A stretch of 64,000 nt of DNA from JACVRM01 sp963839815 (GTDB lineage Bacteria > Actinomycetota > Thermoleophilia > Gaiellales > Gaiellaceae), in NCBI GenBank assembly GCA_963839815.1, contig CAWIWF010000008.1:124001-188000 (forward strand). The letters are read 5' to 3'. The notes under the pieces were generated by a model. It had not been told where the DNA came from, made no database searches, and saw only the letters and a program-made list of their open reading frames with translations. Below, piece after piece: positions 17,860 through 26,647 of the stretch. How positions within the stretch are numbered: position 1 is the stretch's first letter; every line of letters begins with the position of its first letter. A program made the translations under genes and the position numbers.

Positions 17860-17980
17860 GCTCACTGCCTCCTTCGTCGTCGTCCTCGGGAGCAATTCCC
17901 CGCCGTGGGCGGAGCTAACGTCAGGAAACCCTGACTGCGCTGGGCTTTCTGCGACGCGCTGGCATGGCGCGAGGGCTGCG

Positions 17981-17986
17981 TAGACT
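17981..17986 (+). promoter_or_regulatory. -10 box TAGACT for a leaderless acyl-CoA dehydrogenase transcript
   Basis: TAGACT, CCCGCC, then GTG at 17993. Confidence 0.5.
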
Positions 17987-17992
17987 CCCGCC

Positions 17993-19168
17993 GTGCCGCT
18001 CGACCCGCTCACCGGCGACCAGCGCGAGATCCGCGAGTTGATCCGGGAGCTGGCGCGCGAGCGAGTCGCGCCACGCGCCGCCGAGATCGACAAGACGGCG
18101 GAGTTCCCTTGGGACGTGGTCGAGGTCTTCCGCGAGCACGACCTCTTCGGGATCCTCTTCGACGAGGAGCACGGCGGCATCGGCGCGAGCGCGCTGATGA
18201 CCCTCGTCGCGATCGAGGAGGTCTCGAAGGTCTGTGCGACGAGCGGCCTGATCATCGCGGTGCAGGAGCTCGGCTCGCTCGGGATCAAGCTGGCCGGCAC
18301 CGAGGAGCAGAAGGCGCGCTTCCTGCCCCGGCTCGCGAGCGGGGAGTGGCTGCCGGCCTACGCCCTCACCGAGCCAGGTTCCGGGTCGGACTCGGCCGCG
18401 ATGCGATCGGAGGCCCGCCGCGACGGCGACGAATACGTCATCAACGGCTCGAAGCGGTTCATCACCAACGCCGGCGTCGCCTCGCTCTACGTCGTGTTCG
18501 CGAAGACCGACCCGGCGGCCGGCCACGACGGCATCTCGGCGTTCGTGGTGGAGGCGGACGCACCCGGGTTCTCGGTCGGGCGCATCGAGCCGAAGATGGG
18601 CATCAAGGGCTCCACCACCGGCGAGGTCTTCTTCGACGACTGCCGCGTCCCCGCCGACAACCTGCTGGGCGAGGAGGGCGAGGGCTTCAGGATCGCGATG
18701 CGGATCCTCGACCGCTCGCGCCCGGGGATCGCCGCCCAGGGGCTGGGGCTGGCACAGGGTGCGACCGACTACGCGCTCGAGTACGCCCGCTCGCGCGAGA
18801 CGATGGGCAAGCCGATCGCGCAGCACCAGCTGATCGCCGCGACGCTCGCCGACATGGAGACGAAGTGCGAGGCAGCGCGCGGCCTGCTCTACAAGGTCGG
18901 GCAGATGATCGACGCGGATCACCCCGAGCTGACCAAGTACTCCGCGATGGCGAAGCTCCTCTGCACGGACGTCGCCATGGAGGTCACGACCGATGCCGTG
19001 CAGGTGCTCGGCGGCTACGGCTACATGCAGGAGTACCCGGTCGAGCGGATGATGCGCGACGCGAAGATCACCCAGATCTACGAGGGCACGAACCAGATCC
19101 AGCGCCTCGTGATCGCGCGCGAGATGCTGCGCGAGAGCCGCGCCTTCCTGCTCGCCGGCGTCGGCTGA
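17993..19168 (+). CDS. Acyl-CoA dehydrogenase
   Basis: 391 residues with the full family layout: N-terminal helical domain, YALTEPGSGSDSAAM (FAD/substrate signature 1), then GSKRFITNAGVAS. The C-terminal helical domain has QVLGGYGYMQEYPVERMMRD and YEGTNQIQRLVIAR, in which the Glu is the catalytic base of short/medium-chain enzymes. It catalyses alpha-beta dehydrogenation of an acyl-CoA with electron transfer to ETF. Leaderless GTG start. The chain-length preference is unknown. The methyltransferase gene begins 4 nt after its stop. Confidence 0.92.
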   Translation: MPLDPLTGDQREIRELIRELARERVAPRAAEIDKTAEFPWDVVEVFREHDLFGILFDEEHGGIGASALMTLVAIEEVSKVCATSGLIIAVQELGSLGIKLAGTEEQKARFLPRLASGEWLPAYALTEPGSGSDSAAMRSEARRDGDEYVINGSKRFITNAGVASLYVVFAKTDPAAGHDGISAFVVEADAPGFSVGRIEPKMGIKGSTTGEVFFDDCRVPADNLLGEEGEGFRIAMRILDRSRPGIAAQGLGLAQGATDYALEYARSRETMGKPIAQHQLIAATLADMETKCEAARGLLYKVGQMIDADHPELTKYSAMAKLLCTDVAMEVTTDAVQVLGGYGYMQEYPVERMMRDAKITQIYEGTNQIQRLVIAREMLRESRAFLLAGVG

Positions 19169-19171
19169 GCC

Positions 19172-19951
19172 GTGACGCTGCCACGGCACGCCCCTCCCGA
19201 TGCGTTCGGACGGGCGGCCGAGCTCTACGAGCGGGCACGGCCGGGCTGGCCGGCCCCGGCGGTCGAGCGCGCCCTCGGCGAGCTCGGGCTCGGCCCTGGC
19301 GCCACCGTCGCCGAGGCCGGGGCGGGCACCGGCAAGCTGACGCGGGAGCTGGTGACGCGGGTGGGGCGCGTCCTCGCGATCGAGCCCGACGACGAGATGC
19401 GCCGGGTGCTCGAGCGCGTCGTGCCCGCGGCAGAGGCGTTGGCTGGGGCGGCGGAGAGGCTGCCGCTGGCCGACGCCTGTGTGGACGGGGTGCTGGCGGC
19501 GGAGGCGTTCCACTGGTTCGACGGGTCGTCCGCACTGGCCGAGTTCGCCCGCGTCCTCCGACCCGCGGGCGGCGTTGCGCTGCTCTGGAACGCACCCGTC
19601 GACGGGGGCCCGGGCACTGCCTTCGAGCCGAAGCCGCCGCCGGCGTTCTGGCGCGCGCACGAGCGTCGCAGCTTGCCGAAGCGGCCGGGTGACAGCTACG
19701 CCTCGGGTCACTGGCGCGAGGCGTTCGCCGGATCGCCCTTCGGCCCGCTCGCCGTGGCGGCATTCCCCAACTCGCTCGAGCTCGATCGGGACGGCGTGAT
19801 CGAGCACATGCAGTCGTGGAGCGTCATCGCCGGCCTGCCGGACGGCGAGCGCCGCGAGCTGGCCGACGAGCTGCGCTCGCTCCTCGACGCGAGCACCCGC
19901 TACCGGCGGCTGCTCGAGACACGCGTCTACTGGGCCCGGCTGCGAGCGTGA
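19172..19951 (+). CDS. Class I SAM-dependent methyltransferase
   Basis: 259 residues. Motif I reads VAEAGAGTGKLTREL, followed by an acidic end of strand 2 (AIEPDDEM), LPLADACVDGVLAAEAFHWF and the post-motif VLRPAGGVALLW. This is a methyltransf_11-type domain with a C-terminal helical lid. The substrate is not predictable. The GTG start falls 4 nt after the acyl-CoA dehydrogenase stop, indicating co-transcription. Confidence 0.88.
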   Translation: MTLPRHAPPDAFGRAAELYERARPGWPAPAVERALGELGLGPGATVAEAGAGTGKLTRELVTRVGRVLAIEPDDEMRRVLERVVPAAEALAGAAERLPLADACVDGVLAAEAFHWFDGSSALAEFARVLRPAGGVALLWNAPVDGGPGTAFEPKPPPAFWRAHERRSLPKRPGDSYASGHWREAFAGSPFGPLAVAAFPNSLELDRDGVIEHMQSWSVIAGLPDGERRELADELRSLLDASTRYRRLLETRVYWARLRA

Positions 19952-19972
19952 CAGAGTTGGCACGCCCGCGTC

Positions 19973-20032
19973 ACCCACGCGTGCGCACTCTTTCGCTAGC
20001 GTCAATTCACGGGGGACACGGGCCGAAGGCCC
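19973..20032 (+). promoter_or_regulatory. Promoter and hairpin leader of the CrtI-like gene
   Basis: CGTCACCCACGCGTGCGC begins at 19969 and matches 1561-1578 at 17 of 18 bases. The -10-like TAGCGT (19997-20002) lies at the same spacing as in copy A. The leader of about 70 nt contains GGGCC-GAA-GGCCC (20020-20032) and GGGACA units. Confidence 0.4.
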
Positions 20033-20077
20033 CCGGGGGGACAGAGCAGGCGGCCGCGGACACTGTCCGTTCGGGAC

Positions 20078-21562
20078 ATGGCTGACGCGGTCGTCATCGG
20101 CTCCGGGCCGAACGGGCTCGTCGCCGCGATCACGCTGGCGCAGGCCGGGCTCGAGGTGGTCGTGCACGAGGCGGCGGACACGCCGGGCGGGGGCGTCCGC
20201 TCCGCCGAGCTGACGTTGCCCGGGTTCACCCATGACGTCTGCTCGGGCGTCTATCCGCTCGCGGTCGGCTCCCCGGCCTTTCGCGAGCTCGGCCTCGACG
20301 TCGAGTGGGTGCACCCGCCCGCGACGCTCGCGCATCCGTTCGACGGCGGCGAGGCGGTCACGCTCGAGCGCGACGTCGGCGAGACGGCCGCCCAGCTCGG
20401 CGCCGACGCGGAGGCCTACCGCACGCTCGTCGCGCCGCTCGCGCGTACGTGGGACGCGATCGCGCCGCTCCTGCTCGCCCCGCTCGTGCCGCCCTCGCCG
20501 CGAGCGGCCGTCCGCCTGGCGCGGGCGCTCGGCCCGGTGCGCGCGGTGCGCGCGGCGCTCGACGCGGCCGCGGACGCCCGCTCGCTGGCCGAGCGCACCT
20601 TCCGGGGCACGGAGGCCCGCAGCCTGCTCGCCGGCAACGCCGCGCACTCGATCCTCCCGCTCGACCGGCGCCCGACGGGTGCCTTTGCGCTCGCGCTCAC
20701 GATGCTCGGCCACGCCGCCGGCTGGCCGATCGCCCGCGGCGGCGCCCAGCGGCTCACGGACGCGCTGGTCGAGCGCCTGCGCTCACTCGGCGGCGAGCTC
20801 GTCCTCGGCTCGAGGGTGGACGCGTTGCCCTCGCACGGCCTCGTCATGGCCGACGTGTCGCCGCCCGAGCTGCTGCGGCTCGCCCGCGGGCGCCTCCCCA
20901 ACGCCTACGCGCAGGCGCTCCGCCGCTATCGCTTCGGCCCGGGCGCGTTCAAGCTCGACTGGGCCCTGGACGGGCCGATCCCGTGGCGGGCCGAAGCCTG
21001 CGCCCGCGCCGGCACCGTCCACCTGGGCGCCACCCTCGACGAGCTCACCGCCTCCGAGCGGGCACCCTGGCGGGGCGCGCTGGCGAGCCGCCCCTTCGTG
21101 CTCCTCTCCCAGCCGAGCCTCTTCGACCCCGCACGCGCCCCCGCGGGCAACCACACCGCCTGGGCGTATTGCCACGTCCCGCACGGCTGGGAGGGCGACG
21201 CCACGGCCGTGATCGAGGCGCAGGTGGAGCGCTTTGCGCCCGGGTTCGGCCAACGCATCCTGGCCCGGCACACGCTCGGGCCGCAGGCGCTCGAGGCGCA
21301 CAACCCGAGCCTCGTCGGCGGCGACATCAATGGCGGCGCGATGACGCTCGGCCAGTCCCTCTTCCGACCCGCAGCCCGACTCGTGCCCTACCGAACCGGG
21401 GCGCGCGGCGTCTACCTCTGCTCGGCCTCGACACCGCCAGGCGGGGGCGTGCACGGCATGTGCGGCTACCACGCTGCGCACCGGGCGCTGCGCGACCTCG
21501 GGCTCGGGCTCGGCGAGAGATCCGGGGGCGGGCACCGTCCGATCGCCAGAATGCAGGCATGA
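20078..21562 (+). CDS. FAD/NAD(P)-dependent oxidoreductase, phytoene-desaturase (CrtI) like
   Basis: 494 residues. The N-terminal dinucleotide-binding motif is VIGSGPNGLVAAITLAQAG with a matching EAADTPGGGVRSAEL (FAD pyrophosphate region). The C-terminus has the second FAD signature YLCSASTPPGGGVHGMCGY, typical of CrtI/retinol-saturase-like enzymes. No carotenoid synthesis genes are in the window, so a carotenoid substrate is not assumed. Its TGA overlaps the ATG of the next gene (ATGA), coupling it to a cyclase-type signalling protein. Confidence 0.87.
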   Translation: MADAVVIGSGPNGLVAAITLAQAGLEVVVHEAADTPGGGVRSAELTLPGFTHDVCSGVYPLAVGSPAFRELGLDVEWVHPPATLAHPFDGGEAVTLERDVGETAAQLGADAEAYRTLVAPLARTWDAIAPLLLAPLVPPSPRAAVRLARALGPVRAVRAALDAAADARSLAERTFRGTEARSLLAGNAAHSILPLDRRPTGAFALALTMLGHAAGWPIARGGAQRLTDALVERLRSLGGELVLGSRVDALPSHGLVMADVSPPELLRLARGRLPNAYAQALRRYRFGPGAFKLDWALDGPIPWRAEACARAGTVHLGATLDELTASERAPWRGALASRPFVLLSQPSLFDPARAPAGNHTAWAYCHVPHGWEGDATAVIEAQVERFAPGFGQRILARHTLGPQALEAHNPSLVGGDINGGAMTLGQSLFRPAARLVPYRTGARGVYLCSASTPPGGGVHGMCGYHAAHRALRDLGLGLGERSGGGHRPIARMQA

Positions 21563-23493
21563 GCGAGTCCGCTGTCGACGAACGACTCGGCCAGGCGCGA
21601 GAGGCGGCCACCCGCGCGGCGTGGACCGAGGCGTACGAACTGCTCGCTGCCCTTGACGGCGAGGCGGGCCTCGGCCCCGACGATCTGTGGAACCTGGCGC
21701 GCGCCGCACACTGGACCGGGCGCATGAGCGAGTGCATCGCCGTGCTCGAGCGGGTGTACGGTCTCTATCTGGACGAGGGACAGCCGCTGCGGGCCGGGCT
21801 CGCCGCGCTCGACCTCGTCCGCTGGCACCGGCACAAGCTGCAGAAGGCGGTTGCCGCCGGCTGGCTGCGCCGGGCGGAGCGCGTGCTCGACGAGCACCCC
21901 GAGACGGCCGAGTACGGGCACCTGCAGTACCGGCGCGCGGCCGACGCACTCGGTGCCGGGGACGTCGACCGGGCGGCGGAGCTCGCGACCGAGGCGCGAG
22001 ACCTCGGCCGCCGCTTCGGCGACCTCGACCTCGAGCTGCTCGCCCAGCACGAGCTCGGCGTGGCGCTCGTGGCTCAGGGCGATCCCAAGGAGGGCTTCGC
22101 GCTGATCGACGAGGCGGCTGCCGCCGCGATCGCCGGCGAGCTCGGGCCGATGCCCACCGCGATCGTCTACTGCAACACCATCACCGCGTGCCGCGACGTC
22201 GCCGACTACGGGCGGGCCGGAGAGTGGACGGACGCGGCCAAGCGCTGGTGCGAGCGGCAGACGATCAACGGCTTTCCCGGCATGTGCCGCGTCTACCGCG
22301 CGGAGGTGATGCGGCTTCGCGGCGATTGGGTCGCCGCCCGCGAGGATGCCGAGCTGGCGGTCGACGAGCTGCGCGACTGGTCACCGAACACGGCCGGTGC
22401 GGCGTTCTACGAGCTGGGGGAGATCCGCCTGCGCATCGGCGACCTCGACGGCGCCGAGACGGCGTTCCAGCAAGCGCACGAGCTCGGCCGGGGAACCGAG
22501 CCGGGTCTGGCGCTGCTCCGGGCCGCGCGCGGCGACATGCGGGGTGGAGCGGCGCTGATCGACCGCGCCGTCGCAGAGGAGACCGCCGACCGCTTCGCCC
22601 GCTCCCGGCTCCTGCCGACACAGGTCGAGCTGGCGGTCGCTGTCGGCGCCGTCGACGTGGCAGCAGGAGCCGCAGCCGAGCTGCGCGAGATCGCGAACGG
22701 CTACGAGTCGCCTGCGCTGCGGGCGTCGGCCGCGGCCGCCGAGGGTGCGGTGGCGCTCGCCGCGGGCGACCCGCCGGGTGCGGTCGCCTCGCTTCGGAGC
22801 GCCGTGCGCGACTACGGGCTGGTGGACGTTCCCTACGAGGGCGCCACGGCCAGGGTGCTGCTCGCCAGGGCGTATCGGGCGCTCGGCGACGAGCAGGCCG
22901 CCGCGCTCGAGCTCGAGTCGGCGCTGGCGGTGTTCGAGCGCCTCGGCGCCCTGCCCGACATCCAGCGAGTGGGGCAGCTGCAGGAGACGGGCCAGGGGGA
23001 GGCGAGGGCGCGGACGTTCCTCTTCACGGACATCGTCGACTCGACCCCGCTGGCCGGCGCGCTCGGCGACGAGGCCTGGACGGGAATGCTCGCCTGGCAC
23101 GACCGCACGCTGCGGGAGCTGTTCGCCGCTCACGGCGCCGACTCGGTCGACCACACCGGGGACGGGTTCTTCGTCGCCTTCGAGCAGGCCGGTGCCGCGC
23201 TTGTGTGCGCGATCGCGATCCAACGGCGGCTGGCCGACCACCGGCGAGCGCAGGGCTTCGCCCCCGGTGTCCGGATCGGCGTGCACGCGGCGGAAGGGCG
23301 CTGGTCGGACGGGTCCTACCGGGGGCACGGCGTGCACGAGGCGGCTCGCATCGGAGCGGTCGGCGGCGCGGGAGAGATCGTCGCCAGCGCCGCCACGGCC
23401 CAGGGCACGGGGACCCGCCACTCGGAGCCGCGCACGGTGGAGCTCAAGGGCGTCGCAGGCGAGGTCGAGGTCGTCACGGTCGACTGGAGCTGA
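21559..23493 (+). CDS. TPR protein with C-terminal class III nucleotide cyclase domain
   Basis: 644 residues. About residues 1-480 are helical TPR-like repeats. From about 490 comes a cyclase homology domain: FLFTDIVDSTPLAG with the first metal Asp, then DHTGDGFFVAFEQ with the second. The substrate-recognition Lys expected just before the second motif is Asp here (SVDHTGDG), and the transition-state Asn is His (GVHEAAR), though the Arg is kept. It may be a low-activity or regulatory cyclase. It is translationally coupled to the CrtI-like oxidoreductase by an ATGA overlap, so its signal may concern that enzyme. Confidence 0.85.
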   Translation: MSESAVDERLGQAREAATRAAWTEAYELLAALDGEAGLGPDDLWNLARAAHWTGRMSECIAVLERVYGLYLDEGQPLRAGLAALDLVRWHRHKLQKAVAAGWLRRAERVLDEHPETAEYGHLQYRRAADALGAGDVDRAAELATEARDLGRRFGDLDLELLAQHELGVALVAQGDPKEGFALIDEAAAAAIAGELGPMPTAIVYCNTITACRDVADYGRAGEWTDAAKRWCERQTINGFPGMCRVYRAEVMRLRGDWVAAREDAELAVDELRDWSPNTAGAAFYELGEIRLRIGDLDGAETAFQQAHELGRGTEPGLALLRAARGDMRGGAALIDRAVAEETADRFARSRLLPTQVELAVAVGAVDVAAGAAAELREIANGYESPALRASAAAAEGAVALAAGDPPGAVASLRSAVRDYGLVDVPYEGATARVLLARAYRALGDEQAAALELESALAVFERLGALPDIQRVGQLQETGQGEARARTFLFTDIVDSTPLAGALGDEAWTGMLAWHDRTLRELFAAHGADSVDHTGDGFFVAFEQAGAALVCAIAIQRRLADHRRAQGFAPGVRIGVHAAEGRWSDGSYRGHGVHEAARIGAVGGAGEIVASAATAQGTGTRHSEPRTVELKGVAGEVEVVTVDWS

Positions 23494-23520
23494 CGAGCGC
23501 ACTTTCGGTGCGCTTCCTGC

Positions 23521-23634
23521 ACAGACACGTCACACCATCGCGGGTACCGTCGAGCCCGGGCGGGAGGTGGAGGCAGCTCTCCCCTAGGGAGGGTGGGGCA
23601 CGTCGTCGGGACATGGCCTGAGCAGGCATGTCCC
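23521..23634 (+). repeat. Promoter-plus-hairpin module, copy C (possible small RNA)
   Basis: -35 CAGACA (23522-23527), 17-nt spacer, -10 TACCGT (23545-23550), then CCCGGGCGGGAGGTGGAGG aligned with copies A and B. A hairpin GGGACATG...CATGTCCC spans 23608-23634. The next gene downstream is convergent (ends 23733), so no coding region is served. Confidence 0.35.
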
Positions 23635-23732
23635 CGCCGGGCGTGTCTTTGCCGGACGTGTGGCGCGAGGACGGTTGAGGCGCCGGCCGGCTCGCTGCGT
23701 CGGGGTCGACGGACAGCCGTGTCGCCCGGCGC

Positions 23733-24689
23733 CTAGCGCCGCGGCCGCAGCGACGACGCGTCCACGACCTCGAAGTCGGCCGGGCGCACGCGGTGGAGCG
23801 TGTGCAGTTGCTCGTTCGACCAGCGCGGGTGCGGCTCGCCGGAGATGTACAGGTCGGAGCCGTTGTCGGCCAGGATCATCCCGTAGCGCCTGAGCGCGGT
23901 CAGGACGACGCGCGCCTGCGGCGGGAACGGGCGCACGTCGAAGCTCGCCTTGAGGCGCAACCGGGTGCCCATCGCGGGCAGCGCGGGGTCGGTAAGGCGG
24001 CTCGCAGAGTGGCGCGCGGGCCAGACGTAGGCGCGCCGCGTCCGCTGCACCGTGAAGCGGAGCGCATGGTCGATCCGGCCGCGGCGCACCTCGTCGTAGC
24101 GCGCAAGACCGGGCAGGATCGGCAGTCCCGCGGCGTCCGCCGACGTCCAGCCCGCCGGTCGCAGCCGGTTCGAGCGCAGGCTCCAGATCGCACCGGAGCC
24201 CGCGCGCCAACGCCCGCCCTCGCGGCGCAGCGCGTAGAGCTCGTACAGCCGGCAGCGGTCGCGGTCGACGAGCAGGGCATGCCGGTCGCCGTTCGCCCCC
24301 GGGCCGCCCTCGATGCGCACGCCCGCGGGGATCGGGTAGGGGCCGCGGTCGCTCTCGGACGCGTACTCGAAGGACACCGGCAGGCGGCGCTGCGAGCCGC
24401 GGACGACCGTGACCGGAATCCCGATCGGGCCGCCGTCCCACAGACCGGAGCCGAAGTCGGCGTGGACGTGGCCGCCGATGGTGGCGATCGTCGCGTCGGA
24501 GCCTGCCGCGACGGGCAGCCGGTCGACGCGCTGGTTCCACGGGCTCGAGGCGGGAAAGATTGGGCAGCGCGGCGCCGCGGGATGGGGGAGTGCCCAGGCC
24601 GCGGAGGCCGCGGCGGCCGCGACCAGGAGCGCAACGGCAGCGAGTCGGTGCACACCCCGCCTATCGGCTCGCCGACCGAGCGTCCGCAT
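23733..24689 (-). CDS. Exported conserved protein of unknown function
   Basis: 318 residues. A signal sequence (LAAVALLVAAAAASAAWAL) is followed by FPASSPWNQRVDRLPV, DFGSGLWDGGPIGIPVTVV, ESDRGPYPIP, LLVDRDRCRLYELY, LRFTVQRTRRAYVWPARH and YGMILADNGSDLYISG. I recognise this as a conserved extracellular protein family found in soil bacteria, but no function is established. The ATG at 24689 is 2 nt after the Nudix stop; an upstream frame exists but overlaps that gene. Last of a four-gene minus-strand run. Confidence 0.75.
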   Translation of the reverse strand: MRTLGRRADRRGVHRLAAVALLVAAAAASAAWALPHPAAPRCPIFPASSPWNQRVDRLPVAAGSDATIATIGGHVHADFGSGLWDGGPIGIPVTVVRGSQRRLPVSFEYASESDRGPYPIPAGVRIEGGPGANGDRHALLVDRDRCRLYELYALRREGGRWRAGSGAIWSLRSNRLRPAGWTSADAAGLPILPGLARYDEVRRGRIDHALRFTVQRTRRAYVWPARHSASRLTDPALPAMGTRLRLKASFDVRPFPPQARVVLTALRRYGMILADNGSDLYISGEPHPRWSNEQLHTLHRVRPADFEVVDASSLRPRR

Positions 24690-24691
24690 CC

Positions 24692-25111
24692 TCAGGACGG
24701 GCGGAGCAGACCCGGCAGGACCGGATCGTCGAGCTGCTCCCACAGGCGAAGGCGCTCGTCGAGCGGCTCCCAGCGGTAGCTGAAGACGAATCCGGCATCG
24801 TCACCGTCCCCCGTGACGGCATGCTCCCAGGTGTCCGGCAGCCCGTCCGCCTCGACGAGGAAGGCGTGATGGTCGTAGCGCGAGCCGTAGCCGCCCTCTG
24901 CCACGGGCAGCTCGCGCAGGACGCGATAGTCCTGGATCCCGGCCTCCTCCAGCAGCTCGCGGCGCAGGCACTCCTCCACCGTCTCGCCGGGCTCGCCGCG
25001 GCCGGCCGGCACCTGCAGACCCGTGTGCTCGTAGCCGCGCGGCGCGAAGACGAGCAGCTCCCGGTCCCCGTCGCGCTCCCGCACGACGTAGGCGACCACG
25101 CGGATCCGCAC
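24692..25111 (-). CDS. Nudix hydrolase
   Basis: 139 residues. The Nudix box is complete: G-EPGETVEECL-RREL-LEEAGI fits GX5EX7REUXEEXGU, with metal Glu residues in place. The preceding LLVFAPRGYEHTGLQVPAG is the usual strand before the box. It hydrolyses a nucleoside-diphosphate-linked compound, identity unknown. GTG start at 25111 overlaps the stop of the HhH-GPD gene by one base, so the two are co-translated; a link to oxidised-nucleotide cleanup is plausible but not shown. Confidence 0.88.
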   Translation of the reverse strand: MRIRVVAYVVRERDGDRELLVFAPRGYEHTGLQVPAGRGEPGETVEECLRRELLEEAGIQDYRVLRELPVAEGGYGSRYDHHAFLVEADGLPDTWEHAVTGDGDDAGFVFSYRWEPLDERLRLWEQLDDPVLPGLLRPS

Positions 25112-25677
25112 TACGGCTGCTGCTCGGCCCGCTGCCGGGCCTTGTACGCGCGCTTGGCCTCCTGGTAGCGCTCGCGCGCCTCGTCGGAGTCGATGTCGCC
25201 CGGTGTCGGGTGGTCGGGGACGAGCGGCAGCGCGACCTCGACGCCGAGTCGCTTGGCGAGCACGGCGGCGGTGATCCGCACTTTCATCGGGCCGAACCCT
25301 GGCAGCGCGGCCAGGCGGCGCCGCAGGTCGTCCGCATCGGCCGCGTCCTCCCAGATGCGCTCGGCTCGGCCGCCGTACTCGGAGACGATCGCCCGGCACA
25401 GCTCCTGCACGCGCCCCGCCATCGAGCCGGGGAACCGGTGGATCGCCGGCCGCTCGCGGAACGTCTCGTCGAGCTCGGCAGTCGCCATGCCGGCGATCCG
25501 TGCCGCGTCGAGGTGGCCGAGCCGCTGCCGCAGCACATGTGGGCCGGAGAACGCCTTCGGCATCGGCACCTGCTGGTCGAGCACGAAGCCGATGAGGAGC
25601 GCCAGCGGCTCTCGCGCGAGCAGGGCGTCCGCCTCGGGGTTGCCGGTGAAGTGGAGCCGCTCGACGGTCTGGGGCAC
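25111..25677 (-). CDS. HhH-GPD family base-excision repair protein
   Basis: 188 residues. ALLIGFVLDQQVPMPKAF at the N-terminus and the helix-hairpin-helix LAALPGFGPMKVRITAAVL match the small actinobacterial HhH-GPD proteins without the C-terminal iron-sulfur cluster. A candidate catalytic Asp lies in LVPDHPTPGDIDS. Members are annotated as base-excision glycosylases, but few are tested. Leaderless GTG start behind TAGGAT, whose TAG is also the stop codon of the upstream DUF1028 gene. Confidence 0.82.
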   Translation of the reverse strand: MPQTVERLHFTGNPEADALLAREPLALLIGFVLDQQVPMPKAFSGPHVLRQRLGHLDAARIAGMATAELDETFRERPAIHRFPGSMAGRVQELCRAIVSEYGGRAERIWEDAADADDLRRRLAALPGFGPMKVRITAAVLAKRLGVEVALPLVPDHPTPGDIDSDEARERYQEAKRAYKARQRAEQQP

Positions 25678-25683
25678 GTCCCG

Positions 25684-25689
25684 ATCCTA
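25684..25689 (-). promoter_or_regulatory. -10 box TAGGAT overlapping a stop codon
   Basis: Minus-strand TAGGAT, 6 nt, then the GTG of the HhH-GPD gene. Its first three bases are the stop codon of the DUF1028 gene. Confidence 0.5.
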
Positions 25690-26535
25690 CGTCTCGTCGC
25701 CCGGAGGAGGCAGCTCGCGCAGCAGCTCCCAGGCGCCCTCCCAGCGGGGGCTGCGGGCGAGCAGCGCGTCGAGCCGGTACCGGGCCGCCTCCAGGTCGCC
25801 GCCACGCCACGCGGCCGTGACGACATACCACTCGAGGTCGTCCTCGCGCACCCCCGCCGCCCGCGCCTGCTCGATCTCCGCGGCGTCGACCTCGCCGGCG
25901 AGGCCGCTCATGCGGCGGTAGCCCTCGGAGAGCCGGACGAGCCGGCGGAGCTCCGGGAGCGGGTCGTCGTGGTCGTCGACGCGTACGTCCACGACGCGGT
26001 CGTCCCACGGCCGCCCCGACGGCGTCCCCGCCACGACGAGCAGCGCGGCCGTCCGTCGTCCCCGGAAGTCGCCGCCCGCCGACTCGGCCGCGTCGAGAGC
26101 GGCGAGGAGCCGCTCCGCGAACGAGCCTCGCGCCTCGCCGTACCCCTGCGCCAGCGCCGGCCAGACGTCGGCCGAGGCCATCATGTTCGCCTGGGCGGAG
26201 AAGCCCTCGCCGGACTCGTGCCCGGCCTCGGCGATGCAGAGCTCGCCCGTGTGCGCGGCCGCGCGCCCCTGCGCGTCGACCATCCCCACCTGGCGCACCC
26301 GCTCCTGCGGGTCGGCGCGCACGAGCCCCGCGAGCGCATCGTCGGGAGAGCGCCCCGCGCGCAGCAGCTCGAGCCCCAGCGGCCCGTAGGAGCGCTCCGC
26401 GAACGACTGCGTGGCGACCGCCCCGACCCCCGCCTCCGCCCACGGCACGACCGAGCCGACCGCGAACGCCTTCGTCTGTACGGCCACGCCGAGCTCGCCG
26501 GTGGCGGGGTCGCGGGCGACGAGGGAGTAGGTCAC
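25687..26535 (-). CDS. DUF1028 family protein (Ntn-hydrolase-like)
   Basis: 282 residues. TYSLVARDPATGELGVAVQTKAFAVGSVVPWAEAGVGAVATQ at the N-terminus (shown here as the motif region, residues 2-43) and GHESGEGFSAQANMM are hallmarks of DUF1028, a family of the Ntn-hydrolase superfamily fold with an invariant Thr/Ser-like N-terminus. The C-terminal 90 residues form a putative peptidoglycan-binding or TPR-like tail (EVDAAEIEQARAAG; LEAARYRLDALLARSP). Biological role unknown. Leaderless GTG start. Confidence 0.85.
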   Translation of the reverse strand: MTYSLVARDPATGELGVAVQTKAFAVGSVVPWAEAGVGAVATQSFAERSYGPLGLELLRAGRSPDDALAGLVRADPQERVRQVGMVDAQGRAAAHTGELCIAEAGHESGEGFSAQANMMASADVWPALAQGYGEARGSFAERLLAALDAAESAGGDFRGRRTAALLVVAGTPSGRPWDDRVVDVRVDDHDDPLPELRRLVRLSEGYRRMSGLAGEVDAAEIEQARAAGVREDDLEWYVVTAAWRGGDLEAARYRLDALLARSPRWEGAWELLRELPPPGDET

Positions 26536-26542
26536 GCCGCGG

Positions 26543-26548
26543 ATCGTA
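26543..26548 (-). promoter_or_regulatory. -10 box TACGAT for the DUF1028 gene
   Basis: Minus-strand TACGAT, 7 nt, then GTG at 26535. Confidence 0.45.
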
Positions 26549-26647
26549 CGACGGCTCAGTCCTCTCGGTACCCACGATGGCGCCTCTGCGAGACGCGTGC
26601 CGAGCCGAGCGAGAAGCTTCGCGAGGAGACGGTGTGCTCTGCGCGGC

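Noticed and set aside
17921..20713. 930-residue open frame on the minus strand
   Set aside because: It is antisense to the acyl-CoA dehydrogenase, methyltransferase and CrtI-like genes, and is His/Arg/Glu-rich in the manner of GC-biased shadow frames.
20078..21562. Naming the oxidoreductase crtI and inferring carotenoid synthesis
   Set aside because: No crtB, crtE or other carotenoid genes nearby; the CrtI-like fold is used for many other substrates.
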